Below, piece by piece: positions 22,177 through 33,528 of a stretch of 64,000 bases of DNA. The notes under the pieces are model-generated. The model searched no databases, was not told the DNA's origin, and saw only the letters and a list, made by a program, of their open reading frames with translations. Source of the stretch: Welwitschia mirabilis (lineage: Eukaryota > Gnetophyta > Gnetopsida > Welwitschiales); the NCBI GenBank assembly GCA_051453625.1, contig JBOZIK010000001.1, positions 53,866,361-53,930,360 on the forward strand. The letters are read 5' to 3'. A program made the translations under genes and the position numbers. How positions within the stretch are numbered: position 1 is the stretch's first letter; each line of letters begins with the position of its first letter.

Positions 22177-24019
22177 TCATTCCATTGCTAAAAAGCAAAT
22201 AATGAACGACAAAAGAAGACTAAGAATGATGACAGAAATGAAAATGAGTCCTACAAATGTGCACACTGAGAAGACGTGGATTTCTCCAGCAGAGTGTAGA
22301 ACATGTCGATAATGGAAATGATGTTGTAGGAAGAGCTTAAATTTAGGGTTTAGGATGCCCCCAAGGTTCAAGCTTCTAGCAAAAGAAGAAAAATTTAGCT
22401 TAAAAACCAAGGGGATTCCCTTTACGAACTCTACCTGTACTGCGAAGAAGAAGTTTTGACTAATCTGAAACTAAAACCTGAGTAAAAAAAAAAAGCATGA
22501 GAAATGAGTTAGGATAGCCTGAAGCACGCAAACGCTTGAAGAACATAAGTTTCCAATGTCTGAACTGAGAAATAGAAGATTCTCTAAGGAGAAATCTTCT
22601 AAACTCTCTTTAATAAATGCTTTCTTCTGATACTGTGGTTGCCAAGACTGAAAAGGAATGTACTGAAAGGCATTGATAGGCTTCTGATAATAGCTGGTAG
22701 AAAGAATTCCATCTTGAGGGAAGGAAGGTCCCTTAAAGATCGTGATATCTAGGAAATCACCTGGAGAATCAAAAGCCATATGAGTAATGCGAATAGAGTC
22801 ATACATGACATTATATCCTAAAAAGAAAAGAAAATACTTCACTGAGCCATCCCAAAATCGCAAAGCATCATCAATATACCTCCTGAAAAGAGAAGATTAT
22901 TTGAGAATTAAGGAAGCAAACGGTCCTCCAAATCACATATGAAACGACAAGCGTAGCCTATTGCAAAATTACTGTCCATAGTTATATCATGGATCTATCT
23001 GTAACAAGAATCATTGAACTCTAGATAATGCTGACTCAAGATGAGATGAGCTAAAGCCTTAATTCCTCCAATAGATCTCCCATGATTTTTATATGCTCTT
23101 TGAAATACTGAAACATAATTCTATCCAAAGCATTCAAGTCATCTCGGGTAGGAATGTTGGGGTAAAGGGATTCAATATCAAAAAAGAAGAGTATGATGTG
23201 GGTGGTAGTTTTAAGTTTGTGAAAGAGTGAATAAGGGAGAGGGAATTAAGGAGGTAATTGGGATGACTTTTTAGAATGGGGAACAAAAGGGCATGAAGGA
23301 CTTTGAAGGCTAGTTCTAGGATATACCCTTTGTAGGAACAAATTGGTCGTCCTACTAGGGTTGGTTTATGAATTTTGGACAGAAGATATGGTTTGGCATG
23401 GGTGGCAAATATAAGGGTGATGTATTTAGAAAAATTATGAAAAGTTTCTAAAGAGCGAGAAACAATGGTTTGAAGCTTTGAATGAATAAAAAACCATGGT
23501 ACCTCATTAATAAGCTGATCAAAATCACCATCACTAAGCTGTCGAAGACCTTTTTCCAAATACCATTCTGCATCTAGAACACAAATGCCTAAGTTTTTAT
23601 TTGATGACTTGATGAAACCCTCTGAAAAATGACATCATGGGATGACAACAAAAATGCCCCACATCTATATTAATTGGAGGATTCCAAGAGGAGGACGATC
23701 TGAATTTGAAATGAATCTTTTAAAGATGATCTAAATAAGGATGACCAAGAGATGAGGAAGTCGTGCTAGGGCCAAAATGAATGCGAAGATGTACCTGCCT
23801 ACAAAAACTATGGAATTCATCCATGATTTCCTGTTGAGACATTAGAGGAGCACGAGGATGAAATTTAAAGCCATATCCCAAGAGTTTGATTTCGTCGTAA
23901 TTAAGTTCTCTATGAGAAAGATTATGAGCTACAAGGTTGCTGCATTTGGAATCAATTTGAGAAGGTGTCATCCTAGAAAACAAAATTAGAGAGAAAACTA
24001 AAATCAACAAGGGTCCCAA
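22177..24019 (-). pseudogene. Penelope-type reverse transcriptase (decayed)
   Basis: Read on - from 24019. 'NLSHRELNYDEIKLLGYGFKF' is the N-terminal RT-leader motif. 'SNKNLGICVLDAEWYLEKGL' and 'PYLLSKIHKP..VGRPICS' match the conserved blocks of the superfamily. A frameshift near 23170 moves the frame to 'FFDIESLYPNIPT' (motif A, catalytic D kept). 'GYIDDALRFWDGS' at about 22880-22845 is motif C with YIDD intact. 'FLDITIFKG', 'LSTSYYQKP' and 'FQYIPFQSWQPQY' are the C-terminal signature of Penelope-like RTs. At least two frameshifts and several stops interrupt it. The terminal 78 residues (22410-22177) are hydrophobic at the end and contain no GIY-YIG motif. Confidence 0.86.
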
Positions 24020-24199
24020 AAGTTGAATCGTCTTCTAGGTCTCGAAGGCTGATTATGAAGAAGAGAATGATGCAGTTTTATGGAGGTGGCACATATCACA
24101 TAAGGACAGTTTAATATTGGTGAGATGGTCTGGAATTGGCACTAGACTAATCATAATCCTTGGAAACATTCATCTTCGAATTCCCCTACCGATTGTTTC

Positions 24200-24720
24200 C
24201 ATAATTTAAATTATCTCTCTTTTTAAAAAATTGATTTTCGCCATAAAGTTTTTTTTCCTTCCTGCCATAATCGATATTTTGTTTTATGCGAAATACGTTT
24301 TTGACTCTGTTTGAAAACGGACTTTGCTATTTGATCCATATTTTGGTGGGACCAAGCTTCTGTTTTTGTTGACCAGGCTGTTGATTTTGCTGAGGTGGCA
24401 TGTGTTTTTTTCTGCATGGCGGCTAAGATCGCCACTGTTCCCGCATGGATAGAGGCTGTATGCTACGTTTTTGCAGCTGCCAGCCACGTTAACGCATTTG
24501 GCAGCTTCGTTAGCGCGGCTAACAGCCGTGTAGTGTGTCTGGCCGTGTGGCTGGATCGGCGAGGGGTGGGAGACAGAGAACAGGGAGGATATGAGCTGGA
24601 GGACGCGCTGAAACTGTAGAAAGAGGACAGAGAATGAGACGGCAGACGGCGTAGTGACTGAGAACGGCACGCTTGAATAGAAACATCATTCTCACAGTGG
24701 TTCTTTCAGGATCTGGAGCA
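24200..24720 (-). other. GC- and CpG-rich segment between ORF1 and RT of the Penelope element
   Basis: Much richer in GC and CpG than the rest of the element. On - it is open in two frames for long stretches. One frame is Ser/Ala/Thr-rich with a basic end (TSAKSTAWSTKTEAW, then KRISHKTKYRLWQ), possibly a linker or nucleic-acid-binding part of ORF1. No family recognised. It could also be captured host sequence. Confidence 0.4.
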
Positions 24721-25029
24721 TCCCCGTGGAGGCTCTTCATCTTCATTTGAATCTTTGTCTTCAGGCAGCTTTGAAAGCTGACGAAAATTTGCTGCGGTCT
24801 CATTGAGAATGGCATCAACTTCCTCTGCTGGTAAAAGTCTCACCAGAATGGCTCTACGAATTTGCGGAACCTCTGATGGAAGAGCTTCCATCCTTCTGAA
24901 AAATCAGAAACTTTGAGCGCTAAAGCTTCTATATGAACACCCATAAATTCTTTATTACATCGATCTTAAATCTTTGTTGCTTTCTTTGAAAAACAATCTT
25001 GAACACAATCAAGATTGTATTGCATTTTC

Positions 25030-25051
25030 GGAGGCTTAATACAAAGCCTCC
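25030..25051 (-). other. Perfect 8-bp stem hairpin after ORF1
   Basis: GGAGGCTT - 6-base loop - AAGCCTCC, just downstream of the ORF1 stop in element sense, with a second small inverted repeat (CAATC/GATTG) at about 25008-25019. Role unknown. Confidence 0.5.
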
Positions 25052-25066
25052 ATTAGATTGAAGATC

Positions 25067-25555
25067 CTAAGCAGTTTGCGGATGTTTCTCCCATCGTTCA
25101 CACTTTGCATGGAGGATGGTGAACTCGTTCACAGAAAGTTTAATGGTATCGAGGCTATGATCTAGCAGTTTCGGAGGGAGTTGATTTGCTAAAAGTTCCT
25201 GAACTTTTTCTACTAACGTAGATTTCTCATTTTTAAGAAAATGGAAGCAATTTCAGATAAGAGTAAATCTCTTTCGGTAATAGCTAAGTTTTTCTTTGCT
25301 TTAATTATCTCAATAGTTTTGTTAAGATTGTTAAGCTACTCAGAACTATTGAATAAAGTTTTCTAAAAGAATTCTATCCTCCTTAGAAATACTTGGCCTA
25401 TGCAATGCATGGATGAGTTTGAAAGCTTTATCCATTTTCCTAGAGGTTGACTCTCCATGACAAATGGAAGCTACAACAAGGTCTTTAGAGACTACAAAGG
25501 GTTCTTCAAAGGATGATGATGAAGCTTCTTCAGTTGAGTCCATAGGTTTGGCCAT
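25067..25555 (-). pseudogene. ORF1-like coiled-coil protein of the Penelope element
   Basis: ATG at 25555 lies 15 bases inside the 5' pseudo-LTR and starts MAKPMDSTEEASSSSFEEPF. One stop and two small frame changes are needed to continue through 'LNKTIEIIKAKKNLAITERD' and 'LVEKVQELLANQLPPKLLDH' to 'HAKCERWEKHPQTA' and a stop at 25067. The heptad-like Leu/Ile/Lys pattern suggests a coiled coil, as in ORF1 proteins of several retroelements. No family recognised. Confidence 0.55.
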
Positions 25556-25569
25556 TATGAGAAGAAGGA

Positions 25570-25830
25570 TTATAGGACTTTAGATTTTAGGCTAAGGCTG
25601 CTCGTAGCTAGAAACCTCTATAAAAATTAAGGAAGACAAGAAAGAATGCTCAGAAAAATGAATGCATTAGCATAACAGAAACACTTTTTTAAGACTTGCA
25701 CTTGCTATCAGCTATTTTGGCTTTGTACATCGAATAAAGAGCATAAGTTATAGATTTATAGGAGGGTTGGGCAGACATTTGCCTCTTGTAACTAAAAGCA
25801 ATAAAACTAATACTAATTTTAAAGTAATAA
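25570..25830 (-). repeat. 5' pseudo-LTR of Penelope-like element
   Basis: Direct repeat partner of 21901-22175. On - it carries a TATAAATCTATAA box (about 25760-25750), roughly 200 bases before the ORF1 ATG, so it could act as promoter. Its inner edge contains TTTAGATTTTAGG telomere-like sequence. Confidence 0.85.
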
Positions 25831-25839
25831 AACTAATAC

Positions 25840-26480
25840 TAATTTAAAAGTAATAAATCTAATACTAATTTAAAAGTAATAAAACTAGCATTGACCATTT
25901 ACTAAAAGTTAATGTCTTCATCTTGGTCAAATCCAACTTCTACTACCTATTGGACGAGGGTATACCACACTCAAAATTGACTTTGAATTCTGTCCATGTT
26001 GATTTGGTCATATGGTCAATGTTGATCATTCATCAAAAGTTAATGCCTTATTATCGGCTGAAATTTTATAGTGACCTTGGGCTGATAGTAGAAAAATTTT
26101 AGCCAAGAATGAGGCATTAACTTTTGATGAATGGTTAANNNNNNNNNNTTAACATTGACCATATGATCAAAGTCAACATTAATAGAAGTTAAAGTTAACT
26201 TTGATTGTGGTTAAAGCGACATCAATGTGTAGACCAAATGTGTTTAGATTAATATTTATACCCTCATCTAATAGGTGGAAGAAATTGGATTTGACTAAGA
26301 TGAAGGCATTAGCTTTAGTGAATGATCAACATTGACTATATGATCAAAGTTAACATTGACTAAAGGCAAAGCAACCTTGATTGTGATTAAAATCAACACT
26401 AATGTGTAGGCGAAATGTAATTAGATTAATACTTGTACCATCGTTTGAAATGAGATAAAAATTACTATTTCTCAACCAAA
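25840..26480 (-). repeat. Right arm of inverted repeat with internal hairpin
   Basis: Several units of the same family as 21540-21775 in opposite orientation (GAGGGTATA.., ACCACAATCAAAGTT, CATATGGTCAATGTT). Within it, 26000-26079 and 26083-26165 form a near-perfect palindrome whose core arms are 26026-26047 and 26113-26134 (one mismatch in 22). A 10-N gap (26139-26148) falls in one arm, probably because of the hairpin. Confidence 0.75.
26139..26148. other. Assembly gap (10 N)
   Basis: Placeholder gap inside the palindrome. Confidence 0.99.
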
Positions 26481-26900
26481 TATTAGATGTATATGAAACA
26501 TATGTCAAAGCTAGTAATTACCTACCACTTATTATTGGTTAAAAGTATAGTAATTATTAAGCCTTTTATAGAATTAATTTCATTAGTCATAATTGTTTTT
26601 ATTAAAAAGGCCTTCATCAACATGCCTTCATCCCTATTTGTAATCATTATTACTAAACACGTTATTCAAACATATAATCTTAATGTAGAAAACAATTGGT
26701 AATGATTTAAATATTTAATGGTATCTCTTTTCTATATTTAAATTTAAAAATGCATGAACTAAAAAAGATAATAATGTAGGGAAGGAAGTGCTCATAAAGT
26801 TTATAGAAAGGTCCAGTATCACTTTATTATAACGAAGCTAATAAAGAATAATATCAACATTTAAGTATTACAATGAAGGTAACAAATAATGAAACTGAAA
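26480..26900. other. AT-rich sequence, nothing recognised
   Basis: Only short, low-complexity open frames. Confidence 0.5.
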
Positions 26901-27949
26901 CTAAAATTGAATTTGTATTATGTTCAAAGACCCAAAAGATTTATTGGACAGAGGAAATGATCATTTTGTGGAATACAAAGATAGATTAAATAAAGCGGCC
27001 AACAACCACTGGATGCAACATAAAAAAATCAAAGAGATTTCTTGCAATGATATTGAATTTTTTTTTCTTATAGGTTTTACAGCAACACAAAAAGGTAAAA
27101 CATATTCTTCATGTTCAAGGGCTTCTATATTACACAACTTGCATGTTCACTCTTATTTTGGCATGCTATTCCACCTTTCACTTTTGATTCTAAGATGATG
27201 TAAACTTAAACAAACTTTGATAATAAGGCTATGCATCTTGATTGGGATTTTTGCTATGAGATAGTGAACTAGTGAATCAAACTAATTATGGCAAATATGC
27301 TCAAAATAAAACTTTTTCCTATCTTATACATTTGTCCATAATTTTATTAGGAAATGCTTCTTGATGAAACTATGAATCTTAGTGAAATTTAATTTAGATA
27401 TTTTCCCAAGAAATATCCCACTTTTTTTTATCACTGCATTAACTGAAAATATCATCCTTTCTTTTTTGTAGCTTCAAAAAATACCCTTGAAAATTTTAGT
27501 TGCTCCACTTCCATTAGCTTTAAAGTGTAAATACAAAACTGACATATGGCTTTAGCTTCAATGTGTAAAAGATCACATTCTAACAGCATCGTAGGATGCA
27601 ATGTTTAAATCTTTACCTTTAGTTTATCTAGTAAAAATAATTTTTACATTCTCTCGATATTTTTCCAATTCCTTTCACTTAGAGCTTGCCCCCAAACAAG
27701 GCATCCATATAAAATAGTGGGATACACGATGGATTAAAAAACATATTTACAAACTTGCCAAGTCCAAATCCTCAGTGAATTATATTTATTTTTTATAGCA
27801 TAGAAAGCTTTAATTCCACTTGCTATCATCTCTTTAATGCATCTATCCCATCTATAGTTACTAAAGTAACAAAGACCCAAGTATCAATTTTCTTCCCTTT
27901 GAATTTAAGATCAAATTTGGTGTTCTTAGTATTCCAAATCGTCAATTTA

Positions 27950-28637
27950 GTTCTTTTTATGTTTACTGTCAAACTAGAGGAAGCATGTTTTTCATACCTA
28001 TTTCCAAAGTAGAAATCAAAGCTGTAACATCTACATGAAGGAGCAATTAGATTTCTAATGATTCTATCTTAATAGCATAGTAATTGTGCTCTTTACAGAG
28101 CCAATCTTATAACTTATCAATGAAGAGATCAAAGAGTGCTTGAGAGAAAGGGCATCCCTGTGTTTCTCTTACCATAGAGCAAAATTCAAAACATATATTT
28201 TGTTTAAAGTCTTTTATTTCAATTATAACCTCCTCATATAATCTTTGGATAGTAGCAAGAAGATCAAGAGGAATTTCAATATGATTGAGCTACATCCATA
28301 ATTTTATATGATTCACAAAATGATAAACTTTAGAAAAATTAATAAAACAAATAAATTTTTTTCTTTTTGATTGTTTTACAAAATCTATGTGATGCTTCAA
28401 CACAAGCAAATGATCAATAGTAGAATGATTTTGGTAAAAACTTGCTTGGTAAATTATTCTAATATTATTTTCTTCTACCCAATTATTAATCTTCTGCTCA
28501 AGAAGTGTGTTAAAAAGCTTTGCAAAAACATTACTTACCATTATCATTTTATAATTATTTAAATCATTCTTATCTCCTTTCTTGAATAGCAAAACTACCT
28601 TGCTTATTTCCCATTCCCAGTTCAATCTGTCTGCCAC
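27950..28637 (-). pseudogene. LINE reverse transcriptase remnant
   Basis: An uninterrupted 115-residue stretch (28637-28290) has 'VVLLFKKGDKNDLNNYK', 'AKLFNTLLEQKINNWVEENN', 'ASFYQNHSTIDHLLVLKHHI' and 'FICFINFSKVYHFVNH', the order and content of LINE RT motifs 1-3. The catalytic motif usually read as F.DFSKAFD.V has become INFSKVYHFV. 'GCPFSQALFDLFID' follows after a break. The YADD motif is LHVDV near 27990, so both catalytic motifs are damaged. Confidence 0.9.
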
Positions 28638-29299
28638 AATAATTTTTTTTTTAAATTTCTTTGTAAATTAAATCTCCATTCCACTTAATTAGCGTAGCAT
28701 ATAAATTTATTGAATCCACTACTTTTCCATTAACTAATCTATTAATGTGAGTCAAAACTTCTTCAAAAGTAAATTGCAAAGGATTTTGATAATTAATAAT
28801 AAAACTCTTCTCATCTGCATCTGAAAAATATTTTTGTAAAAATCATGTATTGTAAAAAAAGATAGATTTATAGTTGAGGATTATCAGTGCTACAAAGAAT
28901 TCCACAATTCCTTGAGATCTTTTTTGATCATGCAAACGAGACATTCTTGTTTATTTTTGATAAACTATCTCTTTTTACTTCTAATAAGGCTTTTGTATCT
29001 TATTGTTACTACTTTTCTTTGATCTCTATCTGTTTTTTTAATATTTCTTCTTACATCTATACATTCATCATCAAATCAGAAATTTTAAATGCATTAACTT
29101 TTTGCTTTGGAAGTTTTGGTAGCCACATATAGTAGAACTACTTCAAAATTTTTAGTTTGTCTTTTAGATTTCTTTAGACTCTGTAAAACCAATTTAAATT
29201 CTTCTTTCATCTCCGAATCTATTCTTCTCTAATGGTTTTATTTATTTCACTTCTTATTCTTATGCAAATTTAAAGTAATTTCTATACAAACTCCAAATG

Positions 29300-30050
29300 A
29301 TGATAACATGATTCAATCAAATCATTACCTACTCCAAAATCCTTCACAGACTATACATCCTTAAAAGAAGAAAGAAGAAAATCAATACATGAATTTCCTT
29401 GAATTCCTATAAATGTAAGATCTAGGGAATATTTCTAAACCGTTATAAATTAACAAATCTATTGCCTTTATCCATTTTAGATTTTTTTTTTTGGATACAT
29501 TAAAAGTTTTATCAACAATGTTTGAAGACAACTTTAAATTAAAAATCACATCTATTCTACCATTCTGCCATTTTGATGATGTCATTATATAAGATTTGTT
29601 TATTTAATCTAGTTCAAGCATTGAAATCTTCATAAATAAAAACCTTTTCTTTTGTTTAAAAATCTACAATATCTTCTTCTAAATGCTAGAAAGGAAAATC
29701 TTTAGATAATTCTATGTTAGTATCAATAGATGATTCTATAGGAGAAAAATAACAAATAGCAAGATAAACAATGCCATAACAGTGATAAATATTTACCCAA
29801 ATATATTAGTTGCATTAATCCATATTTTTAAGTTTGATAATATGCTCTAAGAACTTCAATGAGACATGCAATGCCTCCTTCTAGTCTACCTGTTCTACGT
29901 ACTCTACTATTTTTTATAGAGATAATACTAAAATTTGGAATAAAAAAAATGCTTAGATCCACCATATTCCTAAGTTTCTACAAATTCAAAAATATCAAAA
30001 CTATTAAAGAAACAATGCTATTTAAAGCAACAATCTTGTTATAATTATTT
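29300..30050 (-). pseudogene. LINE endonuclease domain remnant
   Basis: Conceptual - strand translation shows the order EGGIACLIEV, then a YFSPIESSID block, then EDFNA, then 'AIDLLIYNGLEIFPRS' and 'GNSCIDFLLSSF', matching the AP-endonuclease domain that precedes RT in LINE ORF2. Several stops and shifts; the GDFNA catalytic block is altered to EDFNA. Confidence 0.7.
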
Positions 30051-30829
30051 CATCAATGTTTTAAACTTTATAATGTAAAGAATTTATGCATTTTTTGAAA
30101 AACTTTAATCCTTAATTACTACTATGTTCCATGCATTTAAATATGCAAACTTACCTTTTTCATGTGCCTTTTTCACTTTCTACCATTCTTTAAACCTTTG
30201 AAGGAGTTTTATTTTTGTTAAGTCCTTATTAATCCATATTTTTTTTCCTTTAGGATTACTACAATTATGTCAAACCTTGTCTCTTATAAAAAGATCTCAA
30301 AATCGAATGAGGATATGATGAGGCTTTTCTTCTTTTTGGCCAACCTTGAAAGCATCTTGAAAATGGTTACTTTAGGATGTGCATTTCTTCACAAAAAATT
30401 TGAGGAATATCAGTCATTAAATCTTCTTCATCTTTTTTAAGAAGCCCCACTAATCATAGGTTAAAAGTTTTTCATTATTTTTCTGATTTTTCTTTCATTG
30501 ATTTATGGATCATAATACTCCCATCTACTTTCTTCTTAAGTTTAGATTGAATAGAGCATAGTTTTCTTTAAACATCATGAATTTTAAGATACCTTCTAAT
30601 TTTTATTCAATATAGGCATGTAGCATAGATAAATCAGTAATATTTAATGATAATAAATAAAAAATAATTCATTTTATATCAGTTTATACAGATGTACATC
30701 ATATATGAATTAACAAATTATTACAAAGACAATGTATATTAGACTTCTAAGCTTGCCAAACATTACTTTTCCTTAATTTTCTTCTCTAACTTACAACCCT
30801 TTGATAATTTTCTATATTTTTATTTAGAG

Positions 30830-32100
30830 AAGGGATGTAATATCTTTAATGATTCTATGGACCTACTCAAGAAAGGAACATAAAAGTTAATCCTGATATT
30901 TCCTTAGAACCAATGTTTATACCTGCTTTATTGAGGGTTATCTCTTGAGATTTATGAATGGTTAATGCTCAAGCAAGTATGAGAGGTAGCTGTTTTGATT
31001 GATCTATAGAGAAGAGAATGATAGGAATTTTTTTCTAACTTGATTCATTGAAAGGAACTCTAGTGCAGGTATTGAAGTTAACCATGACATAGGTTAAAGA
31101 TCAAGTGGAGTCTTTCATAGTTAATAGACTATTGATTTAATAACACCCACCCATTTACTAATCTAACTTCAGGTCATATATTCATAGCTAACATGACCCT
31201 AGCACCTTGATAAATAAGAAGCTCTATTTCCAATTCACCATCAACATCATCATTTTTAACTAAGTCTCATGTCTTGTTTACTATACATTATAATGTACCT
31301 CTACCTACACTCTATTACACACCCACCAATACAAGGATGTCAGTTCACTTCACTTTGGTTCATTCACAATATCGGGTAGGGGAATTGGTTGATTGAATTT
31401 GAAGTAAGCACTTTCTATTATGAGAGGACACCATATCATTCATGGAGAATAGATGAACTAAATATTGGAAACCATCCATTTCATTATATGTAGAAGTGAG
31501 TTTAGAACTCATCATTAGAAATTCATAATCATCAAGTAAATCTATAATATCTCTTACATTCATTAATACATTTCTAAATATTTGCTAATTTGAGTCATCA
31601 CCCTTTTATCTATAGACTGCATATAGTATAATAATTGTATCAAATAATCTCCATAGTGCCTTCATTTCCTTACTACCATTATATTATGGAGAATCCTTCA
31701 TTGGAGGACACTAAGTAAGATCACCGACGAATATGATAAACCTTCCACCAAAACTCATATGGCAGTGAGCTGGAAATAACTCTTTAAGTCTTTTGTTAAT
31801 ATTAAGTAACACCGTACCCCCTATAAATCTCATCTTATCAAAAATGATGTAATTGATTTTTTAGCTATTCTCAAAAATGTAGCAATTGTCTTGATGAAGC
31901 ATGATCATAGTCACCGATCTTAATACCCAATGCTCAATTTATTATTTTTTTGTTAATGTTGTATGCAACTTTAAGCACCATAATAATACCTATGTCATTT
32001 GGACACATCTTTTTAAATTCATTCTTTATAGCATAAATAAGAAAAGTTTTCTTATTTTTATTGTTTCTTGGATTAGCATGTGTAGAGGTTGACTGTCTTC
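30830..32100 (-). pseudogene. PIF1-type DNA helicase remnant
   Basis: Read on -: 'CPNDIGIIMVLKVAYNINKK' near 32010 (from a TGVAAFNI.G motif), 'FIGGTVLLNINKRLKELFPAHC' and 'FGGRFIIFVGDL' (helicase motifs II-III region, about 31830-31700), an intact 67-residue piece (31563-31360) ending 'HLFSMNDMVSSHN', and 'PLILA*ALTIHKSQEITLNKAG' (about 30990-30905), matching the motif VI region LAWA.TIHKSQGLTLDKA. The Walker A GKS region is not visible. It carries stops and a 100-N gap at its 5' edge. PIF1 helicases are carried by Helitrons but also exist as host genes; no Rep domain or Helitron end was found. Confidence 0.82.
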
Positions 32101-32155
32101 TTACTTAAATTCTTGTAGTACCAAATGAGATATGAGCATGTTGAAGTATTTTCTT

Positions 32156-32255
32156 NNNNNNNNNNNNNNNNNNNNNNNNNNNNNNNNNNNNNNNNNNNNN
32201 NNNNNNNNNNNNNNNNNNNNNNNNNNNNNNNNNNNNNNNNNNNNNNNNNNNNNNN
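32156..32255. other. Assembly gap (100 N) with duplicated flanks
   Basis: About 85 bases before the gap recur after it with one T/C difference (TTACTTAAATTC against TTACTCAAATTC), pointing to unmerged contig ends or two haplotypes. Confidence 0.93.
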
Positions 32256-32344
32256 TTCTTGGATTAGCATGTGTAGAGGTTGACTGTCTTCTTACTCAAA
32301 TTCTTGTAGTACCAAATGAGATATGAGCATGTTGAAGTATTTTC

Positions 32345-33390
32345 TTTGTGTTAAATTAAGGCTAGATAAGGTTTTATACGTAAGGATTTTAGTTGAAAAT
32401 TTGACACTTTTATTGCCACACCATTTGTAACATCTTGACCCCCATAAGTGTAAATTGATTACTTCGAGATAACTCTATAACATAGCTCTTAGCCCATCCT
32501 ATTCTAATTGACTAGCAGTGCTACTAAGCTGAATAGTAGTGCTAGTGTTTTGTGATGATTTTCTTCTAAATTTTAGCTTGTCATCCAAAATGTAGCAATT
32601 AACCTAAAATTATTATGGAAAATTTCATTAGTTTACGAATTGTATTTAAAAGGGTCGAAGACATAATTTTATGATAAAATAGCTATTTTAATATCTTTGG
32701 CTAAGATAAAGTAGCCAAATATACTTGGTCTAAATATTGATTTTTTCATACTAAAAAGCATGAAAAAAAAAAAGATTTAAGATGAAAAATTTCTAAAGAA
32801 AAATACTTAAGAATGAAAATGATATAATGTTTTGAAAATTTTTTGATAAATTTTTTTAAAATGAAAGGCATCAAAATTATAAGAATGCTTTAAAAAAAGA
32901 ATGTCATACCTCCTAATTAAAATTGAACTTTATCCTCCAAGTTTACGAGATCAAAAACTTTATACAACTTTTGAGAACATACTAAAGTTTTGAAAAGAGA
33001 GAGTTTAATTACATGCTTTTTATTATACTACAAATGAGAAAAATACTACAATGCAAAAGTTGAACTATCATGAATATAACAAAAACTATAATTTTAACCA
33101 AATTATCATCTATGAGGAACTACTATTTCTGATTCTTTTTTTATTTCATGTTGCTTGCATAAGATCTCCTTTTGATGTTTGGTGATCTTCTTCATTTTGC
33201 CCATAATTTACTAATCCAAATATTTTATTCTTATGGCATCTGTTTAAGAAATATCTTACTAGATGAAAGAGAGGAAGAATATGGAGGATGAGAAAAAGTA
33301 AAAAATGAGGAGGATGAGAAGTTTTTTCAAAAATTTTCTTGTCTTTATAATAAGTTATTACGGGTACTGATGGGTGCTTATGTAGTGAAA
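32345..33390. other. AT-rich sequence between helicase remnant and repeat F
   Basis: No gene recognised. A 98-residue open frame on - (33442-33146) is hydrophobic and low-complexity, without family features. Confidence 0.5.
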
Positions 33391-33528
33391 TAATTTCAAA
33401 AAATGTCACAAAATAATATAAAATAATGATATAAAAATGCAAAAATTATGTTGCTGTTAACCTAGAATAAGCTCATACTATTAAATAAAAATAAAAACCA
33501 AAGGCTTACTAAATAAGTAGTTGACATT
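33390..33528 (-). repeat. Repeat F, copy 2, end beyond the gypsy-type insertion
   Basis: Reverse complement matches 13726-13800 of copy 1 (ATTTAGTAA, then ATTCTAGGTTAACAGCAACAT). The continuation of F is found on the far side of the inserted element at 42740. Confidence 0.75.

Larger units (their letters stand above)
21901..25830 (-). mobile_element. Penelope-like retroelement, probably endonuclease-deficient
   Basis: On the - strand: a 5' direct repeat (25830-25570), an ORF1-like coiled-coil/low-complexity region, a Penelope-type reverse transcriptase, and a second direct repeat (22175-21901), which matches the pseudo-LTR architecture of Penelope-like elements. After the RT only about 220 bases of possible coding sequence remain, too little for a GIY-YIG nuclease. 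Degenerate telomere repeats adjoin the 3' end and occur at the inner edge of the 5' repeat (25573-25590). By architecture it resembles the telomere-associated Athena/Coprina-type elements described in rotifers, fungi and some plants. Frameshifts and stops mean it is inactive. Confidence 0.85.
26900..30600 (-). mobile_element. Decayed LINE (non-LTR retrotransposon)
   Basis: On -, in order: an ORF1-end/pre-endonuclease stretch (about 30600-30100) with 'KGKKIWINKDLTKIKLLQR' and 'KGKFAYLNAWNI'; an apurinic-type endonuclease with 'EGGIACLI' (about 29870) and 'VFIYEDFNA' (about 29640), mutated from the usual GDFNA; the reverse transcriptase; and a C-terminal Cys/His region (about 27190-27050) with 'LCNIEALEHEEYVLPFC'. 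Many stops and frameshifts. The 3' end and target duplication are not resolved; a short T run near 27058 is the only candidate tail. Confidence 0.85.

Noticed and set aside
26920-27198. 92-residue + strand open frame as a gene
   Set aside because: Overlaps the antisense LINE C-terminal region and has no family features.
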